64,000 nucleotides of DNA from Craterostigma plantagineum (Eukaryota > Streptophyta > Magnoliopsida > Lamiales > Linderniaceae), in assembly GCA_027422505.1 (NCBI GenBank), contig JAPQWV010000050.1:2542001-2606000 (forward strand), in the 5' to 3' direction. The notes beneath the pieces were generated by a model, which had not been told where the DNA came from, searched no databases, and worked only from the letters and a program-made list of their open reading frames with translations. Shown one piece after another: positions 32,941 through 44,329 of the stretch. The position numbers were made by a program, and so were the translations under genes. Position 1 is the first letter of the stretch. Every line of letters starts with the position of its first letter.

Positions 32941-33466
32941 TCATGCATATGGATCCATTATACTATTCCTCGAAATATCATGGTAATAAAACCATGTAAC
33001 GACATATTTTCGTTGCAATTACTGAACCCTTTGGTGACCGTGACCCTCAATGAGTCAGGTGGTCCCATGCATTACGTCTTGCTGTGTTTACTCATGAAAG
33101 AAAAAGTCATCTATTAATTTTTCCTTTTTTTTTTACGATATTAGATCTGTAAATTCTTTCTCTCCTTCCTTCGCATCTATTCCATCGGTAGAAGAATCAA
33201 TTTGGCGCAATTCGACATGGAAAATCATCATACATCGATCACACTATGCTTATATATACACACTATATACACCGAAACTGATGACTAATAATAGTAACCC
33301 ATTAAATGAAAAGAAGATACTAATTATTATTTGTTCAGCTCTAATATTATCTTTTCTTGTCGCGTTTAAATAGCTCTTCTCCAACATTGTTAATAAATAT
33401 CCCCCCAAAATTCCACCAAATTTCATCAAACAGAAAGGTACAGATTCCAGAAAGAATAGAGACACG

Positions 33467-35127
33467 ATGTCAGAAATATACATTCCATGTGACATTCATA
33501 ACTACCCTATCATTGATGAAGAAGACGCTTTAGCATGGTGAGTAAGTAAAGCTCTCGTCGCCTTCATCTTGCTCTCATTGAAAGCTAAGGTGGCTTTTTT
33601 GAGTTGTCGGTCATAATGATATATTCCGAGAATTAATCCATATGTTTTTCTTACGTACTTCCTAGGATTTCATGACATGATGGGATATGTGTGTCTTTAG
33701 ACTCTTAACCATGATATGACTCAATTTGTTCTCTCACTTTCTTTCTTTTCTTCTGTTGTCTCATAGCATATTAAGAAGTGATCTATGGTTAGATAATAGC
33801 AAGGTGAAAAAGTCAAGCTTTTCATGCCGCGCATTTCTTCGTTTTTCATAAATATTTAGTCGAACTTGACGTCCTATTATTACCAGCAGTGTATATACTG
33901 ATCCGATATGATCTGATGATAAAGAAAAAAAAGGGAAATCTTATTACGATCCTCCAAGAACTCTGAAACTAACGTTAAATGATATCAGCAAGACAGTTTA
34001 CACTGGGAAAACATTTTGGGCATCCCTCAACAAGTAACCCTAATAGATGAATCCACTGGCAATATCGTCATAAATGGGCCCGAATCTTCTTCATGGGTTG
34101 AAATCGTCGTACTCCACAAAGACTTCAGTCAAGAAAATTGGACGACCGAAGAGTTTAACAGCTTCGTAATAATCGAAGCTGATGGCCACGGTGGAGAAAG
34201 GAGGAAAAAGTCATTATTGTGCGATAAAAAACCCTACTTCCGTCTGAGAGAGGGTTGTGCCACAGCTACCGAAATCTCATTCAGATACACCAATCGACAC
34301 GCAAAGAGATGCGAGTATAGGCTCGGTGCAAGGATTTCGAACCATAATAATCAATACGGTGTTAGAATTAAGGAGGCAAAGACTAATTCATTCACCGTCA
34401 AGGATAAACGAATCAGTTTAGTACTATACCCATGATCATTCTTCTGAAATTACTGTAAAAATTCTGTAATAATCGATGAACACCCTTTTTTCGTTCTATA
34501 TCTCAGTGAGCAAAAAGGTCTATGCCCCTTCGCTAGACCACGAAGTATGGAGATTGGAAAACATCAGCAAAGACGGTCCTTACCACAAGCGATTAAGTGG
34601 CAGAAACATCATCACGGTGAAGGATTTTCTTTCAGCATTCAACATGGATCCCATTAAACTTCGTAACCACGAATCAATTATATACATATGTGTAAGTATG
34701 CTTGTTGAATAGCTTAATAGAAACTTGAACTTTAAATGGGTATGATGACATGGAACAGATTATGCCCGTGAAGTCTAAGAAAGCATGGGATGCTACGGTG
34801 AAGCACGCTAAGACTTGCGTCTACGAAAGCATGGGATCCTTCGACCAAGTAACTACTAAAGATGCTACTTTCGAGGGGAATATCATGGCAACAAATCCCA
34901 ACTTCTCAGACATTACTGTTAGGAATCCACTTCAATACAATGAATTTTGGAATTCTTTCGAGAAACAAGAACCGCTCAAGCACGATTACGCATCCTTGCG
35001 TGGAGAAGGCGATGCAATAGATCAATTCTATTCGCCGTTTTATCCACAAGCTTTCTTGGACAACATATTTAAAGATCATAAAACTTCTCATCCTTGCCCA
35101 AGATTTCAGCTACGGCCATCTCCGTAA
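33467..35127 (+). pseudogene. CBP60-like calmodulin-binding protein, decayed copy
   Basis: The CBP60/SARD1 family are plant transcription regulators, several of which control salicylate-linked immunity. Homology to the gene at 45454-47700 runs through all main exons: exon 2 (about 33960-34400, with EIVVLHKDFSQENWTTEEFNS and YGVRIKEAKTNSF), exon 3 (34507-34670, HEVWRLENISKDGPYHKRL) and exon 4 onward (34758-35127, KAWDATVKHAKTCV). Exon 1 would be 33467-33537 with a good GTGAGTAAG donor. Two breaks argue against function. The acceptor AG of exon 2 is missing along with some 15 bases, and 7 bases are lost near 34014 between GKTF and GIP, shifting the frame. The C-terminal part is open for 125 codons, so decay is fairly recent or the gene is expressed in altered form. 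Confidence 0.7.
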
Positions 35128-35534
35128 TAATTCAATGGGTGGGCTTCGTTCTCTTCGAAGGAAAAAAAGCATTACACACATCTCATAAGATACAGTAGAT
35201 GTACGTGATGCCAATCATCGTCATTACACACATGTGTTTTTATCACATCTATGTTATATATATGTTTGTGCATGCATGTTTTATACATGTTTTCTCGTCT
35301 GAGCTACATATGTCGAAAAGCGTCATCCCTTGACTTTTCGGGCGAAAAACAAAATACTAGGGTTCCAAATCGAATTGGCATTCTTTTTTTATTTGATTGC
35401 AACTAATACCTTAAACCGTTCCCAAATCATCGCCGACCAAATCCTCCGCTCCACAGCACATTCCCTCTCCTCTACCAAGCAAGCCTAAATAACTGAGTTC
35501 TGATGATTATGGGCATGCATTTTTGCTTGGGTAG

Positions 35535-36842
35535 GTTGGAAAGTGACATTGTTGGAATCCATGAATAAGCGTTGTGTCTTCTTGGAGCATGTTGTCTCGT
35601 TGGTTTGCAGAATGTACGTGTTGTATGTGACCGAGCTGAGGTATGATTTCATTGCTGTTTTAGGGACCTCGATATAATCCAGTACTTTTTTAGCTAAGTA
35701 TGTTGTTGCATACAAATGCTTTATCGAAATCATGAAAAGAAGGGGTGCTTTCACATCCAACGATTAGACGAAGTTGAGTTTTAAATGTAACCCTTCAGTC
35801 CAATGTATGGTTGTGATCTGAAAGAAGAACGAGCAGAAAGATGTTGCTGTTTGTTCTGGAAAGATGTTGTGGACACATTTCAGACTTTGTGATTTTTTGG
35901 GGAAAATCTGCATAAGTATTCTTGTTTAAGCCCTACTACCTCTGGAAATGTCGACGTAAAATACTACATGAAGCTTTCTTTTTTCTCGAGCAGAATTTGG
36001 GGCAAAATCCCGAGTTCAGGGAGGGATTTGACATTGCGGTGGCCAGAGCAGTCGCGGAAATGAGAGTTCTAGGTAAAATTTTCCAGGCCCTGTCTTTTAC
36101 TTGGAATCAAATGGTATATTAATCCTTGATTTTTGATTAAGTTCTGCTTTTATGCAGTTGAGTATTGTCTTCCTCTAGTCAACATTGGTGGCTTATTCGT
36201 TGCAGCAAAGGGCCATGATCCTCAGGTTTTTCTTCTTAGTAACAAGCTTATTAAGCCTGTACAAAAGTTAGGAGACACACATTCAACTTCCAATACTTTC
36301 CAATCACAGTTTCGGTACTAGTTGACTTTCCTCATCTGTGTGTTTCTGTCATTAATCTTGATTATTATACATATTGGAACTAATTACTAATGAGGTTTAC
36401 ATTCATCTTATACTTTCACCATAAATATGCTCACATTATAGGAGGAAGTCACTAAAGCTGAAAGAGCCATCCAATTGATGGGCGCTTCTCTCTTGCAAAC
36501 ATGTTTCGGTATGTTCTTCTGATCTCTTCTTATGTCGGCTTTACCTTTGCTGATGTCGTAATGATTGATATTAAAAGAGTTTTCCATTAAACTTTATCAC
36601 ATCTATACCACAACTTCACTAAACCATTGTTGTATGCTTTTTTTTTATTGAGAACTTGGTGCTTGTATAAGCAATAATAAAGACATCGGAACTCTAAATT
36701 ATATCGCATTTCATTCAATGTCAATGCAGTGGAATCACATAGCAAGTATGGGCAACGAACAGCTATTATATGTCGAAAAGATCGTCCCACCCCAAGAAAA
36801 TATCCTCGCAGCCCAGGTACTCCCTCGAAGCTACCTCTCTGA
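35535..36842 (+). pseudogene. RsmG-like methyltransferase, partial decayed copy
   Basis: This matches exons 3 to 7 of the gene at 3375-5369, introns included: 35535-35640, 35994-36072, 36158-36225, 36442-36508 and 36730-36842. Exons 4-7 keep their exact lengths and splice sites. Exon 3 has lost 4 bases within the part coding HVVGLLGLEN, shifting the frame. Exons 1 and 2, with the transit peptide and SAM-binding glycine motif, are absent, and about 50 bases of matching intron precede exon 3. It looks like a truncated DNA-level duplication rather than a retrocopy. It sits 0.4 kb downstream of the CBP60 pseudogene. Confidence 0.85.
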
Positions 36843-37434
36843 AGTCATTTGTGAATCTCTTTGCTTTTCGATTTCGTGTAAATTTATATTTTTCTTTCAT
36901 GTGATAATATTGGGGATATCTTCATCCCGATTCCAAAGAGAGTTTGCACTATTAGAAAGCAATTCATGCACAGCAAATAAGTGTGGAGGTTTGATTCGAT
37001 GCGTTTATGCTAATAGTATAGAAATAGTATACATTGACATGACAGTCTACAGTTTTTTAGACCTTTTGACGAGGATGAAAGGAAACTTGAAGAGGGCAAA
37101 AGCTTTACAACCCCAATCTTGTGTTCTTGATGCTTATAGAACCAAAAATTGTAATTCGTAAACTAAAGTTGAAGGCTGAAGTTTATCCCACGACCGACGA
37201 TAAGATTCAAATTCGATTCAGACTGAACTTATCGAAGTGTCTGGAATACGATATCGTTGCGTGGGAAAACCTCTGACCAAAAAGAAAAAAAATGCTTTTT
37301 TTAGCATCTTTTTCTTCTAAGTGACTCTTTCATACTTGTGAGTCGTGAGATTCTTTCCGTAATCTAATTCGGACGGAAGCTGAGTTCCACAGCTCGGAAG
37401 AAATGCTTTTGCACCTAAAAACACAAGAATTAGA
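36843..37434. other. Intergenic region between the RsmG pseudogene and the NLR
   Basis: No separate gene recognised. The last part (about 37290-37440) may be a 3' exon or untranslated region of the minus-strand NLR gene. Confidence 0.4.
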
Positions 37435-40113
37435 TTATAAGGAGACTTGAAAGAAGAAATAAAAAAATAGATGAACAGAGGTAGCTGAGATCTCAACTGA
37501 ATCAGTTACGATCATTACCTTTAATTTCATGGATTCGACAATGCGTAACTGAAGAAGAGTGTTCCCATTATCAGCTTGTTCCTCGCGAATCTGCTCAGCC
37601 GAATCCACCAATGAAGGGCTGCATTCACTCACCTCAATCATTTCAATGCTATTGATGTCTCCTATACCATTAGGAATCTTCTCAAACGAAGTACACCTTC
37701 GAACGATAAAGTGTCGAAGGCTGGGGAAACTGGTCTCATCAGCAAGCAAACGAACAAGATTCGTATTTTCGAGCAGCAAAAGCTGCAGCTTACAAAACCC
37801 CGATTCAATTGGTTCCCATTCACACCCTCTTTCCTCTGCAATTATTGCAAAGTTACAATCTTGCAGTTTGAGCACTTCTAGGTTTGGTAAGGAGCCTATA
37901 GTTCCCATAACTTCCAAGGGAATTGCACATGATCTCAGGGTTAACTTTCTGAGAGAGTCTGGGAAAGTGAGGTAAGACAAGAACGAGCCTTCGGCCACTG
38001 GCGTATCAGAAGTGCACCTTAAGGTCTCGAGTTTCTCCACATGGGAAAGATCCTTCACTGAGAGATCAGCGGAGAGGCAAAAGATTCGAAGTTTCTTCAA
38101 GTCGGGAAACTTCTCGAGGATTCTTACAGCTTTCCCGAAAAGGGTAACTGTGGAGAGTGATTGTATGCTTTTGTGAAGTGGGAAAGCCTCCAAGAACTTG
38201 TCTGAACAGACGAGACAGAAGCTCTCAAGCTTGACGTGTCTCAAGTGCTTCATCTCCAGTATCTCAGATGGTAATATGACCGTCGTGTCGTTGAATATCT
38301 TGTAAAAGATCAGAGTCTGCAGATTCCAGAGCCTGGATATGGACGGAGGTAAGTTCGAGAAGCAAGACAACGCTAGGTATCTTAGGTTGACTAGCTCCAG
38401 GACTTCTAAGGGGAAGTTCTTGAACATGGAATAGTACATGTCCAGCACCCTCAACAGCCTCATATTCCAGAAAGATTGATGAAACGGTGAACTCATATCT
38501 GTTCGTATAATAGACCGAGAGAAAAGAAATGATTCGATCGAGTCATAGATGTTGTCCTCGTCCCTAGACGAAGGATGGGGACTTAACCGACGCACGGTAA
38601 TCACATCTTCGGGTTTTGTATGCATGTTCAGATTCCTGGTGTAAAGAAACTTCTCCTCGAGAGCTTTCTTTAAACAGAGGTCCCTCAATAAATCATGGAC
38701 ACCGTAAGCTTTTACCTTGAATTCCACCTCTTGTTCGCGGAGGAATATCAGATTTCTTGAGGCAAGAGCATTCAAATGCAGTTCTGCTGCCTCTTCCAAA
38801 CTCTTACCAGCGACAGGTTTGATGAATCCTTCAGCAACGAACAGCTTCACGAGCTTCGAAGCGCTGATCTCATCATCTTCCGGGAAAGCACCAAAGTAGA
38901 GAAAGCAAGGTTTGAGGTAGTGAGGCAAGTGATTGTAGCTGAGGGACAAAATCTTCGAAACCTGCTCGTCGCTGTTCTCTAGAAAAGTCACCGTATTCCG
39001 TGCGACTAACTCCCAATACGTCTGCGATCGAATGACCGAGGATAACAACCCTCCGACTACGGACACCGATAGGGGAAGTCCAGCGCAATTCTTGGCGATC
39101 TTTCTCCCGACGATCTCCAATTCCATGGGGCAATGTTCTTGTGCAAATACCTTCTCGCGTAAGAGATTCCAACTCTGGCCGTCGTTGAGTAACCTCATTT
39201 GATGATGTTGGCTCGAAGGATCCGCATATTTGGCCACGTTGAGTTCTCTCGTCGTCAGAATGATTCGGCTTCCATTGTTGTCGTCGGGTAAAAACCTTTT
39301 CAAATCATCCCAAACGTTGGTCTCCCACACATCATCCATAACAATCAAATACCTCCTACCCTTTAAGGATCTGTACAACTCCTCTGCTAAATGGTAATCA
39401 GTCTCGGCTCTTATATCGTCACTCAGCTTCTTCTTGCAGCCCAACAGACTCAACAAGACCGATTTCTTGTCGTAATCTTGAGAAATCGTGGCCCAAGCAC
39501 GGGTGTCAAAGTAGTAAGCTGCATAAGAATCAAGGTAAAGAGCTTCAGCTAGCGTCGTCTTGCCTATCCCTCCCATGCCCACGATTGGGATGACGGTGAG
39601 TTTACGGGTTTGACCAACGAGCAGCTCCTTCAGCTGCAGAATGTCTTCGTCGAGTCCAACCACGACTTTCCTTGAAATCGGCTCAAGCCTCGGCGAATCG
39701 GTTAACAATGAACTGATCTGCTTCGAATCTAGGGCTCGATTAGATTCCAATTTTGAAACAATCTCCACAATCTCATCCTTTACGCAGTCAAATTCGTAAA
39801 TAGCTTCATCCAAATCTTCCTTCGAGAATGCGAATCTGTCAATCGCGGGACGAACTTCAGAATTGGGAAGAATCTGCTTCGAAATTAGAGATTCGATTAT
39901 GTCTTCTAGCTTGTAAACTGCGTCTCTCAACCGTCGCTCGACGGCGGCTTCGATCCTCGCAGTCGATGACTTTTCTAGCAGATCTTTGAGAAGACTGACA
40001 CTTTTCAGCAGAGATTCAATCGGTGGTAAGTTGTCGATTAACCATAGATGGTTGTGATCGGAGGAAAGATTCTGTTCAAGGATCTGCTTAAGAGACTCCA
40101 AAGTGTAAGCCAT
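37435..40113 (-). CDS. Coiled-coil NLR immune receptor, R1 late-blight type
   Basis: An intracellular receptor expected to sense pathogen effectors and trigger defence. The 892-residue frame starts at ATG 40113. An Rx-type coiled-coil domain covers about residues 1-150, with an EDVID-like LEDIIES at 69-75. The NB-ARC domain follows: P-loop GMGGIGKTT 179-187, kinase-2 YLIVMDDVW 255-263, GSRIILTTR 281-289, GLPL 345-348, and VHD at 472-474 in place of MHD. Irregular leucine-rich repeats run from about 540 to 840. All nucleotide-binding motifs are intact. The last 25 or so residues (VMIVTDSVEIS to FFQVSL) look like intron read-through: LKLK is followed by a donor-like GTAATG, and TTTCTTCTTTCAAG just before the stop is a good acceptor. 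The true C-terminus may therefore lie in a small exon below 37441. The family resemblance is to R1-like proteins of asterids. Confidence 0.9.
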   Translation of the reverse strand: MAYTLESLKQILEQNLSSDHNHLWLIDNLPPIESLLKSVSLLKDLLEKSSTARIEAAVERRLRDAVYKLEDIIESLISKQILPNSEVRPAIDRFAFSKEDLDEAIYEFDCVKDEIVEIVSKLESNRALDSKQISSLLTDSPRLEPISRKVVVGLDEDILQLKELLVGQTRKLTVIPIVGMGGIGKTTLAEALYLDSYAAYYFDTRAWATISQDYDKKSVLLSLLGCKKKLSDDIRAETDYHLAEELYRSLKGRRYLIVMDDVWETNVWDDLKRFLPDDNNGSRIILTTRELNVAKYADPSSQHHQMRLLNDGQSWNLLREKVFAQEHCPMELEIVGRKIAKNCAGLPLSVSVVGGLLSSVIRSQTYWELVARNTVTFLENSDEQVSKILSLSYNHLPHYLKPCFLYFGAFPEDDEISASKLVKLFVAEGFIKPVAGKSLEEAAELHLNALASRNLIFLREQEVEFKVKAYGVHDLLRDLCLKKALEEKFLYTRNLNMHTKPEDVITVRRLSPHPSSRDEDNIYDSIESFLFSRSIIRTDMSSPFHQSFWNMRLLRVLDMYYSMFKNFPLEVLELVNLRYLALSCFSNLPPSISRLWNLQTLIFYKIFNDTTVILPSEILEMKHLRHVKLESFCLVCSDKFLEAFPLHKSIQSLSTVTLFGKAVRILEKFPDLKKLRIFCLSADLSVKDLSHVEKLETLRCTSDTPVAEGSFLSYLTFPDSLRKLTLRSCAIPLEVMGTIGSLPNLEVLKLQDCNFAIIAEERGCEWEPIESGFCKLQLLLLENTNLVRLLADETSFPSLRHFIVRRCTSFEKIPNGIGDINSIEMIEVSECSPSLVDSAEQIREEQADNGNTLLQLRIVESMKLKVMIVTDSVEISATSVHLFFYFFFQVSL

Positions 40114-40938
40114 ATCTGATGAGATGAGTGATGATTTACTAGTGTGTGTACGTGTGTTCGGAATTACACGTATCCCAAATTCATAAACTCATCCTCAAAC
40201 TTAAAACTCATTTTCCCAAACCCATAATACAGTAATTTTTCTTCAATCGGCAAACTCGCTCTCAAACTCAAAAGACCATTATTGTAATATTATTTCCACG
40301 AGATTTTTTAATATTACTCATGTAATTTCCAACTTTACAAATTAGATCGTACTATTATTTTAAATTCGACTAAAAAATAATAATTTCACAAAATTTAACT
40401 GACTCCATATTTTTTCATATAATAAAATATGGAATAAAATATTTATCAATAATAAAGTCCTTTTTATATATTTTTATTAGAAACCATTTGATTCCTACAT
40501 TCATTTAACATACTTGATTATCAAACAACAACAAATGAAACCTTATTAGAAAAAAAAAGGCAAATCAATGAAATTTAGACAAGGCAATATTAAAAAGAAT
40601 ATTTCGCCACCAATAAATTGAAAAAGTCGCCCATGTTTACTCTCTTCTCCATTCAAGTTTCAACCGACCCACACTTCTTTATAATATTATTTGTTTTATT
40701 GTGGCAAGGATGTGTTTAATAATAACAGATTTAAAAGGACTTGAATGGAATTTTGAAAGAACAAACGCATCTCCTTGAGGCAAAACGCATATTTCAGTCC
40801 ATTCGATGAGAGAGAAATAAAAAATCGCATTTTGAGTTTTGATTTGGGGTACGGTTGGAGTATTTTTACCTTATATTTTGAGTTTTGCAGTTTGATTGGA
40901 GATGCTCTTAATATAAAAAAAGTATGAACTATTATTTA
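40114..40938. other. Promoter side of the NLR gene, AT-rich
   Basis: No coding frame recognised. It should include the minus-strand promoter and leader of the NLR. The words TTTGAGTTTTG and GGAGATGCTCTTAATAT near 40850-40915 look like an end of a degraded small transposon, but I could not define it. Confidence 0.35.
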
Positions 40939-41418
40939 CTCCCTCAGTCTCAGCAACTTTATCACATAAGTTGCTGGGCACGCAATTAAGGTGACATTAT
41001 TATAATAAAATAGTACAATGAAAAGGTAGTGTATATTTTGACAAGTCTTTTAAGAATATTTAATACTCCCTCTGTCCCAGCAACTTTATCACATAAGTTG
41101 TTGGGCACGCAAATTAAGGTGGCATTATTATAATAATATAGTACAATGAAAAGGTAAAAAGTGCATACTTTGACACGTCTTTTAAGAATATTTAATATTA
41201 TTATATTGATTGTTTGTTATAGTTTTTTTCTAAATAAGGAAATGTGATAACATTATTGGGACGTCCGAAATGGAAAAGTGTGATAAAATTAGCGGGACGT
41301 GGGGAGTATTATTATATTGATTGTTTGTGATAGTTTTTTTGCTAAATGAGAAAATGTGATAAAATTAGTGGGACGCCCGAAATGGAAAAGTGTGATAAAA
41401 TTAGCGGGACGGAGGGAG
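40939..41418. mobile_element. Stowaway MITE interrupted by a second copy
   Basis: The outer MITE begins CTCCCTCAGTCTCAGC after a TA and ends GGGACGGAGGGAG before a TA, the Stowaway (Tc1/mariner) signature. It is split by a sister element at 41066-41306; without it the element is about 240 bp. Internal sequence (TTTATCACATAAG, AATGGAAAAGTGTGATAAAATTAG) is shared with the insert and with 58287-58524. Confidence 0.85.
41066..41306. mobile_element. Stowaway MITE inserted in a sister Stowaway
   Basis: A 241-bp element, CTCCCTCTGTCCCAGC to GGGACGTGGGGAG, flanked by TA on both sides. It lies inside the element above, in the same orientation and from the same family. Confidence 0.85.
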
Positions 41419-42231
41419 TATCTTTTACCACTATGATCCACTTTGTTCAATCCGTCTCTCAATATGGGCCTTATAGGGCCGAAATGAAAAAATATGGCGA
41501 AGGCCCATTAACTTAATACGCTGCCATGAACAGTATGAAATGAAATACAAGTATGAATTGATCAAACCCTATCTTCATCCTATCTATCACATAAAATCAC
41601 AGAAAATCTTCATAAAAAATTTATATGCTATACAGAGAAATCTATTCCATTAACACTAATGTGAATCACTTTATAAGTATAGACATGAATATGAACAATC
41701 CATTACAACTATTGTGAATCACATTATAAGCGATGTTACAAACAGAGAAATGGAAACTGACGAATATGAACTTTCATTGAAAGTCATGGTGTTTTCCACT
41801 TTTGAAAGCGTGTCACGTGGTCAAGGTCAATACGTGTTATATATATGGCCCCCTAAATAGATTTGCATATATACTAAAATGTTATTTTATGTGACCATAT
41901 TTTTGTGATGACATTAAAAATCATCACATAAAATTAGATTATATGAGGATATAATTTTTTCTCACAATAACTATTATATAATGTGATGAAATTTTTTTCC
42001 TCATAAGTGAATACATAATATGTGAGGAAACTTTTTTTTCATCACATAATAGTAATATATTTCATCACAAAAGCTAAACATTAATGTGATAGATAAAATC
42101 CTCACATATAGTTACAAATTTCCTAATAATAAATAAATTTTTATATGACAAAAAAAATCCTCACATAAAACAAAAGAGAAGTATCGTCAACCAATAATAT
42201 GCATTAGAGTATATGATAATTTTTGTCATTA

Positions 42232-42462
42232 GAAATGTAAGGAATATTTCTGTATTACAAATCATGGTAATTATGAGGAAAAATATGTTTAACGTGAGGA
42301 ATATTTTCGTAGTATATATAATAGTAATTGTGAGGAAATATTTTAATGTGAGGAATATTTTCGCATTATATATCATAGTACTTGTGAGTAAAATATTTTT
42401 TGTGAGGAATATTTTCGTATTATATATCATGGTTATTGTGAGGAAAATTATTTTAATGTGAG
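42232..42462. repeat. 54-bp tandem repeats inside the transposon
   Basis: Four units containing GTGAGGAATATTTTCGTATT start at about 42235, 42293, 42347 and 42399, and a fifth resumes at 42953 after the hAT insertion. Short frames on both strands here are only translations of the repeat. Confidence 0.7.
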
Positions 42463-42952
42463 CAGGGATGGCAATGGGGCGGGTCTAGAGCCGGACCCGC
42501 CTAGACCTACCCTAATGAATCGGTTTTTTTCCTATTCGGCTAATGGGGCGGGTAACGGTTCCGAAAGATTTCAACCCGGCCGGGTCCGGGGCGGGTCTCG
42601 GGTCTTGCTAAACCCGCCCTGAGACCCGATCCGATATATATTTTATATTTAAATTTATTTTTATTGTACGTATATATACATAAAGTGTTCGAATTATTAA
42701 TAAAAAGTTTTGTAGCCTGCTGGATAAGTCTTTAGTTAACTTACTATAGGTCATGGGATCGAATCCTAGTTTTGTACTATTTTAAAAAAATTCGATTTAA
42801 AAAATAATAAAAAGGAGAAAATAGCTTTCAGACCCGGTTCGTTCGGGTCCGGGCCGTAGCGGGGCGGGTGGGTCCTGTGTCCCCTTAAAATGACCGGGGC
42901 AGGTCCCGGGTCCGGCCAAACCCGACCCATACCCGTCCCGCTGCCGTCCCTA
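42463..42952. mobile_element. Non-autonomous hAT element (GC-rich ends, 8-bp duplication)
   Basis: 490 bp, from CAGGGATGGCAATGGGGCGGG to CCCGTCCCGCTGCCGTCCCTA. The terminal inverted repeats CAGGGATGGCA and TAGGGACGGCA match at all but two bases. The perfect 8-bp duplication AATGTGAG is at 42455-42462 and 42953-42960. GGGTCCGG and CCGGACCC words form the subterminal repeats. The AT-rich middle holds a tRNA-like segment (42712-42772). Confidence 0.88.
42712..42772 (+). other. tRNA-like module inside the hAT element
   Basis: A box A-like TAGCCTGCTGG lies near the start and a box B-like GGATCGAATCC about 40 bases later, close to the consensus GGTTCGANTCC. It has no sequence similarity to the module at 6266-6346 beyond these boxes. 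Not a normal tRNA gene, since I could not draw acceptor and anticodon arms. Confidence 0.4.
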
Positions 42953-43320
42953 AATGTGAGGTATATTTTCGTAGTATATATTACGGTAATTATGAGGAAA
43001 AATATATTTAAAGTGACAATTTTTTTGTTGCGTTTATATATTTAAATGTGAGGAAGTTCAAAATATGCGACAAAATAGTACATCTATTGTGACAAATATT
43101 TCGTCACATTAAGAATTTTATGCGAGGAAATTGCATTCCTCATGTATGCCAAACGTGAGGAAATAAAATATCGTTACATTAGGCGCAATTTGATCTTATG
43201 CCACGGGCCTTCGGTGACGAGCCGGTGACGAAAATTTTTCCTCACATTAAATTTATGTGACGAAAATTTACTCTTTTGTGAGGAAAAAAATCGTCACATA
43301 AAATGACTTTTTTTGTAGTA

Positions 43321-44329
43321 TTCAGATTTTTCTTTATCACTGATATAAATATTTACTTCCGTATCCTCGAAGTTGTTTCTCATGTTATTGCATTTAACTT
43401 GAAGCATATCAACGACAACGATAAAAACACAATATATATCGTATGGAAATTGAAGAGGAATCGTCTTCGAATAGATGTCAACATTTCGAACTAATCCTAA
43501 TAATACGTTCTTTAATGGTGGGGTGTGGTCCATATTTACTTGTATTTTATTTTTAGTAAATAGGCTGTATGCCCCCATAAGTAGTGGTAAAGACATTTCG
43601 CTCAACTCAACAACGAAAACACTTCAAAAAGGACACTTGGAAATTTTACAAATTATAGGCAAGCAGCAAGATGTTAATTTTTTATTTTTATTTTTTTGTT
43701 TGTTTGTTTGTTTTTTTTTTTTTTTTGCAGTTAGAGTTAGATAACATATTTGTTACGATTTCATTTTTATTATTCCATATACTGGCAAAACGTCTTGGAT
43801 CTATGATGGTTCGACAGAATAAATTATACCATATGCAATATGCAAACTAAGAAAACGAACTCGTATGTCGTTATTTTTTTTTTTTTAAAAAGGAAATATT
43901 AAACTAGTCATGTGCAAACTGCAAAAGTATGTTTCTTAAGAAAGGGACATTATTTAGAAGTTTGGTTTGGTTTTGCTTTGGACTATCTTTTCCCGCTTAC
44001 GTGGCATAATAAATTACGTCGTTAGTTGAGATCCTATTTTTGTTTTCAGTAAAGAATCATATTCCGTAGATGGCGGAAAAATTCGAAATAAAAATCATAA
44101 CTTAAGAAAAAACGGTTGGGGAGTCGGTGACTAATGGGTTGGGTGGCCCCAGAAGAAATTCGACATTTAATTGAAATAGTTTGTAAAAATCTATGTCACA
44201 TCACTTGTACGGAAAAAGCATACTACAATTGTATTTACCATGTATGAGATAGTATATTACAATTGTATTTAGCTATTGGACACAAAATATATGGATCCTA
44301 CATCTATAACAAGCTTTCAAACATATGAG
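43321..44329. other. Intergenic region, no gene recognised
   Basis: AT-rich, with a T-rich tract at 43676-43726 and A/T runs near 43875. Nothing coding stands out. Confidence 0.4.

Larger units (their letters stand above)
41872..43320. mobile_element. Non-autonomous DNA transposon with TTTTATGTGACRA ends
   Basis: Ends share an imperfect inverted repeat: TACTAAAATGTTATTTTATG on the left and, on the complement of the right end, TACTACAAAAAAAGTCATTT, both leading into TTTTATGTGAC. The interior is filled with GTGAGGAA and TTCCTCAC words and no transposase frame. The ends recall CACTA elements (CACTACAA) with a changed first base, but a TA-flanked (mariner-like) reading is also possible. A hAT element (42463-42952) is inserted within it, so the element proper is about 950 bp. 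Confidence 0.55.
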
